From NCBI GenBank assembly GCA_947500385.1, contig CANMSA010000001.1:558001-622000 (forward strand): DNA of 64,000 nucleotides, read 5' to 3'. This DNA is from an uncultured Flavobacteriaceae bacterium (GTDB taxonomy: Bacteria; Bacteroidota; Bacteroidia; Flavobacteriales; Flavobacteriaceae). Positions 42,164-51,422 of this stretch are shown piece by piece. The translations under genes and the position numbers were made by a program. The notes beneath the pieces are model-generated. The model did no database searches, was not told the DNA's origin, and saw nothing but the letters and a program-made list of their open reading frames with translations. The first letter of the stretch is position 1; every line of letters starts with the position of its first letter.

Positions 42164-43948
42164 CTACATTCTTTCGGGCACCTGAATGCCCAATAAATGA
42201 AAGGCAGATTGCACGACGTCCCCTACTTTTTTGGCCAGTTGCACTCGAAACGATTTTCGGGGAGTATCGGTTTCTCCCAGAATGGATACCTGCTGATAAA
42301 ATGAATTAAACCCTTTTACCAAATCATATGTATAATTTGCTACCAATGCCGGACTATACTGCTCAGCGGCCAGCTGCACGGTCTCGGGGAACTGTTGCAG
42401 TTGTTTTAACATTTCTTTTTCCTTGGGATGAAGTTCCACTTCGGTATCCGCAGCAATCATTGGTACCTCCAAACTACCCGCTTTGCGTAAGATTGATTGA
42501 ATACGGGCATAGGTATATTGTATAAAAGGTCCTGTATTTCCCTGAAAATCGACCGACTCTTCCGGATCGAACAGAATGCGTTTTTTGGGGTCTACCTTTA
42601 AAATATAATATTTTAAAGCACCCAAACCGATCATCTTGTACAAATGTTGTTTTTCGGTTTCGGAGTACGCTTCCAACTTGCCCAATTCTTCGGCAATGGC
42701 AGCGGCGGTCTGGGTCATGTCTACCATCAGATCATCGGCATCGACCACTGTACCCTCCCTACTCTTCATTTTTCCGCTTGGAAGATCTACCATTCCATAA
42801 CTCAAATGATGTAGTTTTTCTGCCCACGAAAAGCCCAGCTTTTTAAGAATCAGAAAGAGCACTTTAAAGTGATAATCCTGTTCGTTGCCCACGGTATATA
42901 CCATGCCTCCAATATCGGGATAGTCTTTTACACGTTGAATAGCGGTGCCTATATCTTGGGTCATATAAACCGCTGTACCGTCTGCCCGTAGCACAATTTT
43001 TTCATCCAGCCCCTCATCGGTCAAATCGATCCATACACTGCCATCCTCTTTTTTATAGAAAACCCCTTTTTCCAAACCATCGGCCACAACATCTTTCCCT
43101 AACAAATAGGTATCGCTTTCGTAATAGAGTTGGTCAAAATCTACACCCAAATTCTGGTAGGTGACATCAAAGCCCTCATATACCCAGCCATTCATTTTTT
43201 TCCAAAGGGCGACCACTGCTTCGTCTCCTGCTTCCCATTGCAGTAGCATTGCTTGTGCTTCCTGTAAAATAGGTGCCTGTTTTTCCGCTACTTTAACATC
43301 TATACCGTCAGCAACCAACTTTGCAATCTCTTCTTTGTACTTTTTATCAAAAGCCACATAGTAATTCCCTACAAGTTTATCCCCCTTTAAACCCGTACTT
43401 TCAGGGGTTTCCCCATTCCCAAATCGCTGCCAGGCGACCATGCTTTTACAAATATGGATGCCCCGATCATTGATTATTTGTGTTTTATACACCTTTTTGC
43501 CCGCCGCTTTTAAGATCTCGGCCACCGAATACCCCAAGAGATTGTTTCGTATATGTCCCAGATGCAGGGGTTTGTTGGTATTGGGAGAAGAATACTCGAC
43601 CATGACCGCCTCGGAATCGGCCGGTGACACATATCCAAAATTTTCCTGTAATCGGATTCCATTAAAAAAGGTTAGATAGTAGGCGTCGGAAATTACCAGG
43701 TTCAAAAAACCCTTGATTACATTGAAATTTACGATCTCGGGTACTGCTTCCACCAAAAATTCCCCGATCTGTTCCCCGATCTGAACCGGGTTTCCTTTTA
43801 CAAAACGAAGCATCGGAAAAACCACTACCGTAATATCCCCTTCAAAGTCTTTTCGCGTCGGTTGAAACTCTACCGTAGGCAAGCTTACTTCAAACAAAGA
43901 CGACACGGCCTTTTTTACCTCGGTTTCCAATGTGTTTTGTATGTTCAT
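42164..43948 (-). CDS. argS: Arginine--tRNA ligase
   Basis: A 594-residue class I aminoacyl-tRNA synthetase. N-terminal tRNA-recognition domain about 1-115; HIGH-type motif PLHLGHIRNN near residue 125; the Arg-specific VVEYSSPNTNK-like stretch (VEYSSPNTNKPLHLGH); MTQDIGTAIQR; GNEQDYHF; HLSYGMVDLPSGKMKSREGTVV in place of KMSKS; and the C-terminal anticodon-binding helical domain with the terminal ...QVPERM. Length standard. Monocistronic, 49 nt upstream of the MtfA-like gene on the same strand. Confidence 0.97.
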   Translation of the reverse strand: MNIQNTLETEVKKAVSSLFEVSLPTVEFQPTRKDFEGDITVVVFPMLRFVKGNPVQIGEQIGEFLVEAVPEIVNFNVIKGFLNLVISDAYYLTFFNGIRLQENFGYVSPADSEAVMVEYSSPNTNKPLHLGHIRNNLLGYSVAEILKAAGKKVYKTQIINDRGIHICKSMVAWQRFGNGETPESTGLKGDKLVGNYYVAFDKKYKEEIAKLVADGIDVKVAEKQAPILQEAQAMLLQWEAGDEAVVALWKKMNGWVYEGFDVTYQNLGVDFDQLYYESDTYLLGKDVVADGLEKGVFYKKEDGSVWIDLTDEGLDEKIVLRADGTAVYMTQDIGTAIQRVKDYPDIGGMVYTVGNEQDYHFKVLFLILKKLGFSWAEKLHHLSYGMVDLPSGKMKSREGTVVDADDLMVDMTQTAAAIAEELGKLEAYSETEKQHLYKMIGLGALKYYILKVDPKKRILFDPEESVDFQGNTGPFIQYTYARIQSILRKAGSLEVPMIAADTEVELHPKEKEMLKQLQQFPETVQLAAEQYSPALVANYTYDLVKGFNSFYQQVSILGETDTPRKSFRVQLAKKVGDVVQSAFHLLGIQVPERM

Positions 43949-44191
43949 CTATTCGTCATTTATAAGGGTGCAAAACTAATCATTTTTTATGCTTTTACAG
44001 CTGTACGGACGGGAATGCCCCGCTTTTCATTAACTTTATAAAAAAGAATTGCTGCCGTAGCATGTCCCTGCATCCCCTCCCGTGTTGGCATCATTGCCGA
44101 CGTGGAAAACGGGATTCATGCAACTCAAGGGAATAGATGCATGGTGAGACGCACACGGAATAGCAATCAAACTTGGGCAATAACAATAAGC

Positions 44192-44617
44192 ATGCTGGTA
44201 AACGTATCGTATACTAATAAGGAGATTACCAGAAAGGTGGACACCGCGGTCGGTAAACCCTTTCCATTAAAAGACCGTTGGAAGATGGGCGGCATTGGTT
44301 CCCCCAAGTTGTTCATTACCGAAACCAGTGTCGAAATTCATTCCCTTTTGATTCTCGATAACAAGGTAAACTCGTGTAATATCGAAATACGCCCCAAAGG
44401 TATCATTCTACGTTTTCGTTCCTTGTTGGAGACCTACGCGCTGGTTATCCCCTATTACAAGCTAACCGTGTACAAGGGTGACTTTGCCGTGTATTCGGTC
44501 TATCGAGACCATCATTTTATCAAGGTTCGGGCGGACACCAAGGCCATTCAAAAGTTTTTTAGAAAACTATTAGACTATAAAGCAGACAGCGCGCCAACTT
44601 CCATCGAAGACTTATAG
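44192..44617 (+). CDS. Conserved hypothetical protein
   Basis: A 141-residue cytoplasmic protein. Start at ATG 44192 (MLVNVSYTNKEI); a longer frame to 44102 exists but adds a poorly structured N-terminus. The core is mainly beta (LFITETSVEIHSLLIL, IEIRPKGIILRFRS, ALVIPYYKLTVYKGDFAVYSVYRDHHFIKVRA), with a final helix AIQKFFRKLLDYK, resembling a PH-like domain. It lies 3 nt before the DUF1648 gene, so they form an operon with the SDR gene. Function unknown. Confidence 0.65.
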   Translation: MLVNVSYTNKEITRKVDTAVGKPFPLKDRWKMGGIGSPKLFITETSVEIHSLLILDNKVNSCNIEIRPKGIILRFRSLLETYALVIPYYKLTVYKGDFAVYSVYRDHHFIKVRADTKAIQKFFRKLLDYKADSAPTSIEDL

Positions 44618-44620
44618 CCT

Positions 44621-45130
44621 ATGAACAAAAATGAACAGCCCAAAATCGTTGTCAAAAAAGACCGTTTTGACCATATTATAGAAACTATCGGCACCACGGT
44701 AATGTGGTTGCTATTGCTGCTTCCATTTGTTTATTGGGATCGGCTACCTGACGAAATACCGGTACATTTCAATGCAAAAGGCAAGGCGGACGGTTATGGA
44801 AATAAAAGCACCCTGTTCCTGCTGCCCGTGCTTGGGGCGGGATTGTATCTGGGCCTTAGGTATGTGACGAAATACCCGCATTGTTACAATTACCCTGGCC
44901 AAGTAACCCTTCACAATGCCAAACAGTACTATACGGTTGCAACTAAAATGATACGTTTGCTAGCCGTGGTAATCGTCATCACATTTAGTTACATTTTATT
45001 AGCTTCCATACAGACAGCACTGGGAAATTTATCCGGTTTGGGAAGCTGGTTCTTACCAAGTTTGGGAATAAGTATTCTATTGTCTTTCCTATATGCCGGT
45101 TGGGTGGGGAACAATTACCAAACGACATGA
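44621..45130 (+). CDS. DUF1648-domain membrane protein
   Basis: A 169-residue integral membrane protein. The DUF1648 signature is clear: PFVYWDRLPDEIPVHFNAKGKADGYGNKST, after a first span (about 25-42) and followed by spans near 64-82, 112-131 and 140-160. DUF1648 is also found in SdpI-like immunity/signalling membrane proteins; here only the core is present. The gene overlaps the start of the following SDR gene by 4 nt (ATGA). Confidence 0.88.
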   Translation: MNKNEQPKIVVKKDRFDHIIETIGTTVMWLLLLLPFVYWDRLPDEIPVHFNAKGKADGYGNKSTLFLLPVLGAGLYLGLRYVTKYPHCYNYPGQVTLHNAKQYYTVATKMIRLLAVVIVITFSYILLASIQTALGNLSGLGSWFLPSLGISILLSFLYAGWVGNNYQTT

Positions 45131-46551
45131 AAATACTCCTCACCGGCGCCAACGGATACATTGGCATGCGCCTTCTTCCCCAACTGCTAGCACTTGGCCA
45201 CCAAGTCGTCTGTACGGTGCGGGACGCGGAACGACTATCGGTCGATGCCGAAACCAGGTCACTGATAGAAATCATCGAAATAGACTTCTTAAAAGAAATG
45301 GTCCCCGGGCTGCTTCCTTCGGACATTGATGCCGCCTATTTTCTCATTCATTCCATGAGTTCCTCTACCAAAGAGTTTGATGCGATGGAATCGGCTACCG
45401 CCCATAACTTTAACAAGTATCTGGCCAAAACCCATGCAAAGCAAGTTATCTACCTCAGCGGTATTGCCAATGAAGAAAACCTTTCCAAACACCTTTGGTC
45501 CCGTAAAAATGTAGAGGAAATCCTATCACAGGGCAGCTTTTCCCTTAGCGTACTTCGTGCCGGTATTATTGTGGGATCGGGCAGTTCTTCTTTTGAGATT
45601 ATTCGAGATCTCTGTGAAAAATTACCCTTTATGATCACGCCCAAATGGGTACTTACAAGAACACAACCGATCGCCATTCGAGATGTGATGCATTTTCTAA
45701 CGGGCGTTTTAGGGAATAAGCAGGCCTATGGTTCATTCGACATTGCCGGACCAAATGTATTGAGCTACAAACAAATGATGCAACAATATGCCAAGGCGCG
45801 AGGCTTTAAAAACTGGATCGTTACGGTGCCGGTCATGACTCCCAAGCTATCCTCCTATTGGTTGTATTTTGTGACTTCTACCTCCTATAAATTGGCCATG
45901 AACTTAGTGGACAGTATGAAAATAGAAGTGGTTGCCAAAGACAATCGGCTACAGCAATTATTGAACATCAAAACACATACGTATGCAGAAGCAATTGATA
46001 TGGCCTTTAAAAAAATAGCACAAAACCTAGTGGTTAGTAGTTGGAAAGACAGTATGGTAAGTGGACGTTTTAATAAAGACCTTGGCAAGTACATCCAAGT
46101 ACCTAAATATGGCGTTTTAAAAGATGAACAACAATTGCTTGTATCGGAACCTGATCGTGTGCTGAACAATATTTGGCGGATCGGGGGCGACAACGGTTGG
46201 TACTATGGCAATTGGTTATGGAAGATCCGCGGATTACTGGACAAGGCAATCGGCGGGGTGGGGCTTAGAAGAGGGCGTACACATCCCGATAAACTATTTC
46301 CCGGTGATTCCTTGGACTTTTGGCGGGTGCTTTTGGCCGATAAAAAGGAAAAGCGGTTGTTATTGTTTGCAGAAATGAGGCTGCCGGGTGAAGCGTGGCT
46401 CGAGTTTAAAATCGATAAAGACAATGTACTACATCAGACCGCTACTTTTAGGCCCCGTGGACTTAGAGGGCGTTTGTATTGGTACAGTATAGTACCCTTA
46501 CATTACTTTATTTTTGGGGGAATGATACGCAATATTGCCAGGGCGAAGTAA
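45127..46551 (+). CDS. SDR-family NAD(P)-binding protein with DUF2867 C-terminal domain
   Basis: A 474-residue protein. The atypical SDR N-terminal half starts MKILLTGANGYIGMRLLPQLL (glycine motif TGANGYIG) with Asp/Arg in VRDAERL for NAD(P), the YFLIHSMSSS and VIYLSGIANEE strands and VLRAGIIVGSGSSSF; the C-terminal half (about 330-474: NIWRIGGDNGWYYGNWLWKIRG, LFPGDSLDFWRVLLAD, LRGRLYWYSIVPLHYFIFGGMI) is DUF2867. Start is the ATG overlapping the DUF1648 stop (ATGA). Probably a complex I NDUFA9-like or epimerase-like reductase on a hydrophobic substrate. Confidence 0.92.
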   Translation: MKILLTGANGYIGMRLLPQLLALGHQVVCTVRDAERLSVDAETRSLIEIIEIDFLKEMVPGLLPSDIDAAYFLIHSMSSSTKEFDAMESATAHNFNKYLAKTHAKQVIYLSGIANEENLSKHLWSRKNVEEILSQGSFSLSVLRAGIIVGSGSSSFEIIRDLCEKLPFMITPKWVLTRTQPIAIRDVMHFLTGVLGNKQAYGSFDIAGPNVLSYKQMMQQYAKARGFKNWIVTVPVMTPKLSSYWLYFVTSTSYKLAMNLVDSMKIEVVAKDNRLQQLLNIKTHTYAEAIDMAFKKIAQNLVVSSWKDSMVSGRFNKDLGKYIQVPKYGVLKDEQQLLVSEPDRVLNNIWRIGGDNGWYYGNWLWKIRGLLDKAIGGVGLRRGRTHPDKLFPGDSLDFWRVLLADKKEKRLLLFAEMRLPGEAWLEFKIDKDNVLHQTATFRPRGLRGRLYWYSIVPLHYFIFGGMIRNIARAK

Positions 46552-46570
46552 TGTTTAGATGATTGCGTAC

Positions 46571-47692
46571 CTATTGTTTTGGAAGTGCCTTCCACTCTTG
46601 CCATGTTTGAAATGATGGCCGTGGGTTTCCTTCCCCGTCCAATAAACCATTGTCTCGCCACACCTTCAAAATGTCGGGCGGATTCTGCGTTTTTTCGCAT
46701 AAGCCATCATAATCGCGGTATACAAACCAAACCAAAAACTCGGCATCCAGCGCGTTGCACGCTTCGAAAAGCTTGGTTAAGTATTGTTCTTGCCACTCCT
46801 CCGTACCCCTTACCCGCACTCCGAGGTTCTCAATAACCAAATCTTCGGCACAAAAGCCCGTTTCCGAAATGGCAAAAGGCTTTGCGGTATCTAAATTCCT
46901 AAAATCGTTTAACCAAGAGGTTGCGAACAGTTGTGGGTTCGCATCTCTCTGAAGATCGGTATAGTCTAAAAAAGGATAGGTGCTCATAGCAATAAAATCA
47001 GAGTACTCTAGCAACATCTTGGATGTTTCCAACAACTCTGAATGTGAATTCTCAAACGACCTGTCCTGTAAAGTCAAAAAAATCGGAAGGTCGGGATAGG
47101 CCATTTTTAAGGAGGCATAGGTAGCTTGGGCCAAGGTCAGAAACTGCGTAAAAGCAATCCGATCTTTTAGGAAAGTCGCATTGGTTTCAATTGCGTAGGC
47201 AAAATAATCGGGCTGCACCGCATCAATAATACGCTTGCAATATTTTTCATAGGCTACTATTACATCCGCATCGTCGAAACTTTTACCTTCCCAAAAATCC
47301 GGTAAATCACGATGACTTCCCTCATTGTTCCAGTACCCGGCCAATTCCTTTCGGTTTTGCTGGGTCGGCGTTGCCGTCAATAAAACTTTGGTCCCGGGTT
47401 GCAGTCCTGTTTTGGTTCCGTTCAAGGTATTTTGAACTTCTGTAGGGAAAGGTGTACCGTTCAACGCCTCGTCCCACGGAACCCCATGATCTAAATGGTT
47501 TAAGAAGATATCCCCATTGGCGGCAACTTCCTCATAGGTATCCAACTGTGCGGCTACGGTAAGATCATACGGAAAAGCCGTAAATCCCATGGTAAAAGAA
47601 CGGGTCGCTTGCACCTCTTCGACAACGGGCTCATTGTCATTCGAACAGCCAAAAAAAATCCCCAATCCTATAAGTAAACACTTGAATTTCAT
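46571..47692 (-). CDS. TIM-barrel glycoside-hydrolase-like lipoprotein
   Basis: A 373-residue lipoprotein: MKFKCLLIGLGIFFGC gives Cys16 (an ATG at 47698 adds two residues). The mature part looks like a (beta/alpha)8 glycoside hydrolase: FTMGFTAFPYDLT, KVLLTATPTQQNR, PDYFAYAIETNATF with a Glu at the end of strand 4 (candidate acid/base), PIFLTLQDRSF, DFIAMSTYPFLDYTD, and PFAISETGF with the candidate nucleophile Glu at strand 7, then EFLVWFVYRDYDG. This arrangement fits clan A hydrolases (GH5/GH53-type), but no specific family is assured. Single gene converging with the SDR gene. Confidence 0.7.
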   Translation of the reverse strand: MKFKCLLIGLGIFFGCSNDNEPVVEEVQATRSFTMGFTAFPYDLTVAAQLDTYEEVAANGDIFLNHLDHGVPWDEALNGTPFPTEVQNTLNGTKTGLQPGTKVLLTATPTQQNRKELAGYWNNEGSHRDLPDFWEGKSFDDADVIVAYEKYCKRIIDAVQPDYFAYAIETNATFLKDRIAFTQFLTLAQATYASLKMAYPDLPIFLTLQDRSFENSHSELLETSKMLLEYSDFIAMSTYPFLDYTDLQRDANPQLFATSWLNDFRNLDTAKPFAISETGFCAEDLVIENLGVRVRGTEEWQEQYLTKLFEACNALDAEFLVWFVYRDYDGLCEKTQNPPDILKVWRDNGLLDGEGNPRPSFQTWQEWKALPKQ

Positions 47693-47820
47693 TACCATAG
47701 ACCTATAGCATGATAACGTAGGCAGGAAGGTCTATATTGTGGGTAATTAAAAGCTACTATTCATTTGTACCATAGGGTTGGATACCAAAACCTTATCGGC
47801 ATTTAAGGGGTCTAATGAAT

Positions 47821-48753
47821 CTATTTTTCTTTTGGCAAAAACACTTCCGCCATCATACAGCGGGCACTGCCGCCCCCACATGTCTCGATGGTATCGAGCG
47901 GACTATGAATAATCGTAGCGCTTTTTTCGATGGCGGCTATTTGATCGGGTCGCAAGCTCTTGAACGCCGCAGTGCTCATTACCATAAATCGCCGATCATT
48001 TTCACCATATACTTGTAGCATGTTACCCGCAAACCGATGCATTTGTTCATCTGTTATGGCAATCACCTCTTTACCATCACCTTTTAAATGTTTTATGACT
48101 TGGGCGCGTTCCTTCTTGTCATCGATCGCATCAAGGTTAATGACCGCAAACTCTTCTGCCATCGCCATCATTACATTGGTATGGTAAATGGGAAGTCGCT
48201 CCCCATTCACGGTCTGGTTGGCTGTAAAAATAACGGGGAAACAGTCGAAATCTTCACAAAATTCAATGAACAGTTCTTCATGCGCACGCTCAGACAACGC
48301 ACAATAGGCTTTCTGGTGTACCCTATCTTTTAAGATACTCCCCGTGCCTTCTAAAAACACTCCTTCTTGTTCAGCAGCCGTATAGTCCATCACATTATCG
48401 ATCCGAAAACCCTTGGCTTCCAAAATTTCCAAGATATCCTCTCTCCGTTCATTTCTACGATTCTCGGCAAACATCGGGTAAACGACCACGGTACCATTGG
48501 CATGAAACGAAATCCAATTGTTTGGAAAAATAGAATCGGGGGTATCGGGTTCTTCGGTATCGTCTACCACAACCACTGTTACCCCATTCGCCTTTAACTT
48601 TTCTACAAAGGCATCAAACTCCGCCTGCGCCAAGGAGTTTACCTCTTGCTGTTTGATTGCCAAGTTCTCTTGAAAATAATTGTTCACCGCTGTTTGTTCG
48701 TTCATGCGAAATCGTACGGGGCGAACCATTAGAATGGTGTTGGTAATTTGCAT
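47821..48753 (-). CDS. ctlX: Citrulline utilization hydrolase CtlX (amidinotransferase fold)
   Basis: A 310-residue enzyme of the guanidino-group-modifying superfamily. It begins QITNTILMVRPVRFRMNEQTAVNNYFQ, and has DSIFPNNWISFHANGTVVVYPM (substrate-binding), EGVFLEGTGSILKD with the Glu, LPIYHTNVMMAM with the active-site His, and the catalytic Cys near the end in TIETCGGGSARCMMAEVF. This order matches CtlX proteins that hydrolyse citrulline or related guanidino/ureido compounds. Another superfamily member lies at 54770, so the region handles arginine-type compounds; argS is also nearby. Confidence 0.9.
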   Translation of the reverse strand: MQITNTILMVRPVRFRMNEQTAVNNYFQENLAIKQQEVNSLAQAEFDAFVEKLKANGVTVVVVDDTEEPDTPDSIFPNNWISFHANGTVVVYPMFAENRRNERREDILEILEAKGFRIDNVMDYTAAEQEGVFLEGTGSILKDRVHQKAYCALSERAHEELFIEFCEDFDCFPVIFTANQTVNGERLPIYHTNVMMAMAEEFAVINLDAIDDKKERAQVIKHLKGDGKEVIAITDEQMHRFAGNMLQVYGENDRRFMVMSTAAFKSLRPDQIAAIEKSATIIHSPLDTIETCGGGSARCMMAEVFLPKEK

Positions 48754-48914
48754 TTCTATTCTCCTTTAAAAACAATAAATGAATTTGGGCAGCTATTTTT
48801 GCGATGGCTAAAATATGCTTTTTTAGACTGCGTATTGAATAGAATTACAGAAAAAAAACACACTTTTAAAATAAGTAGTAGCTTGCAAGTTTTAAACCAC
48901 TTTTGAGCAAAATC

Positions 48915-49313
48915 ATGAAAGGAGAAACACAGCTGAAAGAATTGATACGAGGAATGAAACCCAGCTTGCGTTCAGCCCCTTATGTATTCGCAACTATGGC
49001 GTCTACCGAACAGATTCAACGTTCCGATATTATTGGAGAATTTAAGGAAGAGGAAGGAATTACCGTTATTCTTGCACAGCAAAAAGCCGATGCTTTGCGA
49101 ATACCGTATGACTTTGTTGCTGCCTGGATTACCCTCACCGTTCATTCGTCGTTATCGGCACATGGTTTAACGGCCGCTTTTTCAACTGCGCTTGCTTCGC
49201 ATAAGATAAGCTGCAATGTGATTGCCGGGTATTATCACGATCACCTATTTGTCCCCTATGATGAGGGAGAAAGGGCCTTAACAGTATTGAAGGCGTTGGC
49301 CAAAGCCGACTAA
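48915..49313 (+). CDS. ACT-domain protein
   Basis: A 132-residue cytoplasmic protein made of two ACT-like halves: KPSLRSAPYVFATMASTEQIQRSDIIGEFKEEEGITVILAQQKADAL and DFVAAWITLTVHSSLSAHGLTAAFSTALASHKISCNVIAGYYHDHLFVPYDEGERAL. This DUF-ACT family has been proposed to bind small molecules such as amino acids. The frame can be extended to a TTG at 48903, but ATG 48915 (MKGETQLKEL) is better. It is convergent with the outer-membrane barrel gene, the two stops overlapping by 4 nt. Confidence 0.87.
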   Translation: MKGETQLKELIRGMKPSLRSAPYVFATMASTEQIQRSDIIGEFKEEEGITVILAQQKADALRIPYDFVAAWITLTVHSSLSAHGLTAAFSTALASHKISCNVIAGYYHDHLFVPYDEGERALTVLKALAKAD

Positions 49314-50518
49314 AAGAACTTGGAAATGGCAATTCGAAGAAAACTATCATCTTGAAAGTTTGACAAAATAAATTCATTTTCGGCTATGGAGTTGAAGACA
49401 CGTGCTTCTATCTCCACCGTCCAAGTACTACCAAAGCGTCGGGAAGCCTCTAAGCTGAAAATTTTACTACTTGAATCCAAGTCCGATAGTCCTCCTATCA
49501 AGAAAGACGTATCGGCCGTGTCATTTAAGGCGATACGACTCCCAAAAAACACATCGTTTTGCAATGCATTCAAGGCCAATTCATCTCGCTCATCATAGCT
49601 GTATTCCCCTAGAATTCCAATATCGAGCCCATTCCCATCGATATTGCCAAAGGTATATTCCAAACCGGCGGCCAATGCAAAAAAGTCTTGGGCATCCGCT
49701 TGCCGATATATCGATTCCAATTTCCAGAGAAAGGCACTATGGGTCAGCTGCAGTTCTAGGCCTGTCTGGTGGATTACTGGATAAAAAGCATTGATATTCC
49801 CTAGGGCATCAAATGCAAACAAAGGTTCTCTGCCATTGCCATAAAAATGGGACACCGCCACGTCTACAATACCAAAGTAGTGCTTCCACCGAACCGCCAC
49901 GTCCTGCCGCCATTCTTCAGCCCCGCTTTCATATAGCAGGTCATCCTGATTTAATACGGTACCAAAACGCAGCCGCCCCGTTTCTCCCGCAAAAGTCCGT
50001 TTGCGATGGTACGGCAGGTAAAATAAATCAAAGGTCCCGATTTTATTGGTTATCCAACTGAACTGCACCATGGGTTGTCCCAATTTTTCTTCTCCGTCAA
50101 AAGTTTCCACGGCATCGGTCTGGTTGATGATATCTACCAAATGGTTGCTTTCCGCAACACCCCAATACACTTTTTTGAATCCTGCGCTCACTTCCCAATT
50201 CCCTTTGGCCTTTTGGTAGTATAGCTCACGAATATCCCAATGGGTGCGCTCATCATCTCTGTCGACCCTTACAAAACCTTGAAAATTGATGCTTTCATAT
50301 CCTTTGTTCCAGGTGGCGGTATAGGCGGGTTTGAAGGCAATGGACGGATAATGGTTTGCCTGTTCCTCAAAACGGGCCGCTTCAAAAAAATACCGATACT
50401 CCCCCGCTATTTCGAGTTCAACTTCATGCGTTACCTTTGGTTTCGATTCCGTTTCTTGAGAATGCAGCCACGGTGTTCCCAAAAGACACAACACCCCCCA
50501 TACCATGCTCGTTTTCAT
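49310..50518 (-). CDS. Predicted outer-membrane beta-barrel protein
   Basis: A 402-residue exported protein with signal peptide MKTSMVWGVLCLLGTPWLHSQ. The mature sequence alternates aromatic/hydrophobic and polar residues through about 16 strands (HEVELEIAGEYRYFFEAARFE, FQGFVRVDRDDERTHWDIRELYYQKAKGNWEVSAGFKKVYWG, ...), and ends in the strand FLRIAISKFF with C-terminal Phe, the barrel-assembly signal. Last gene of the TetR-MMPL-lipoprotein-sorting operon, where the comparable position is occupied by DUF1302-type barrels in other phyla. Probably the outer-membrane exit or a porin for the exported compound. Confidence 0.8.
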   Translation of the reverse strand: MKTSMVWGVLCLLGTPWLHSQETESKPKVTHEVELEIAGEYRYFFEAARFEEQANHYPSIAFKPAYTATWNKGYESINFQGFVRVDRDDERTHWDIRELYYQKAKGNWEVSAGFKKVYWGVAESNHLVDIINQTDAVETFDGEEKLGQPMVQFSWITNKIGTFDLFYLPYHRKRTFAGETGRLRFGTVLNQDDLLYESGAEEWRQDVAVRWKHYFGIVDVAVSHFYGNGREPLFAFDALGNINAFYPVIHQTGLELQLTHSAFLWKLESIYRQADAQDFFALAAGLEYTFGNIDGNGLDIGILGEYSYDERDELALNALQNDVFFGSRIALNDTADTSFLIGGLSDLDSSSKIFSLEASRRFGSTWTVEIEARVFNSIAENEFILSNFQDDSFLRIAISKFF

Positions 50519-50620
50519 ATCATCTTATTTAAAAAAGCCGGACCGAAAAACTAGAACACTACAATTTCTAGTTTAAAACACTCACACTAACCAACATCGT
50601 ATCGGCCCGACCTTTGTCAA

Positions 50621-51394
50621 TTACTTGCCTGCCCGCTGTAAGGCTACCTGTGAAAAATCATCTTCGGAATATGTCACATTAAAGTCGTAGCCCTCAAATT
50701 GCAACAGGGTTTCTTTGTTACTTTGATGGTTCACCATCTTCAAGGTACCGGCACGCCAGAATTTATCTTTGTATAATTTGTAATTACTATACGTCAGTGT
50801 TTTTAACAGGGCATTCTTTCGGTCATAGAATTCTACTTTTTCCAATCGATATCCCTTGTCTTTATTATAAGATACAATGCGTCTGGTATATCCGGATTTT
50901 GGATCTACGGGATCTTGTTCTACCAATAAGAGACCATTCTTTTCCTCCAAAAATGTATAGCTATATTTTTCCACCTCCTGGGAAGAAAGATCTTCATAGG
51001 CAAATTCACTACCCACAAAGGGGCCCGATTTATTGTTCGAGGAAATTCGTTTCACTCTTTTGATAGAGGGAAGATATAGCCATTGATCATCTGACCCCAC
51101 CTTATGGGTATAGGTAAGCGTCGCAGTCCCCTTTACATCTTTGGGGCTGTTGAAGGCTATCAGCGATTTGTCGCCGTCTACGGTCAGCTCCAAGGTCTTG
51201 GTGGTCATGGTTCGTTCACTCGTTTGACCGTTTTTATTTTTTAGGATCATTTTGAGTTCTACAGTAGAACCACCAAACCCGAGATCGGCCTGCTCTGCCG
51301 CTTTGGCAATCTCTAGTCCTTTCTCCTGCGCCGTTTGCGCTGATACCAAGCTGAATGTTAAAAATGCGGCTATTGTAAAGATGGATGTTTTCAT
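50621..51394 (-). CDS. Outer-membrane lipoprotein-sorting protein (LolA-like)
   Basis: A 257-residue periplasmic protein with signal MKTSIFTIAAFLTFSLVSAQ. The LolA/LolB-like half-barrel pattern is visible: VELKMILKNKNGQTSERTMTTKTLEL, KSLIAFNSPKDVKGTATLTYTHK, QWLYLPSIKRVKRISSNNKSGPFVGSEFAYEDLSSQEVEKYSY. This family commonly sits next to RND/MMPL transporters (as here, 28 nt after the MMPL gene) and is thought to carry hydrophobic cargo across the periplasm. Third gene of the TetR-controlled operon. Confidence 0.9.
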   Translation of the reverse strand: MKTSIFTIAAFLTFSLVSAQTAQEKGLEIAKAAEQADLGFGGSTVELKMILKNKNGQTSERTMTTKTLELTVDGDKSLIAFNSPKDVKGTATLTYTHKVGSDDQWLYLPSIKRVKRISSNNKSGPFVGSEFAYEDLSSQEVEKYSYTFLEEKNGLLLVEQDPVDPKSGYTRRIVSYNKDKGYRLEKVEFYDRKNALLKTLTYSNYKLYKDKFWRAGTLKMVNHQSNKETLLQFEGYDFNVTYSEDDFSQVALQRAGK

Positions 51395-51422
51395 GATATT
51401 ATTGTTTAAGTTTTAATCGCGT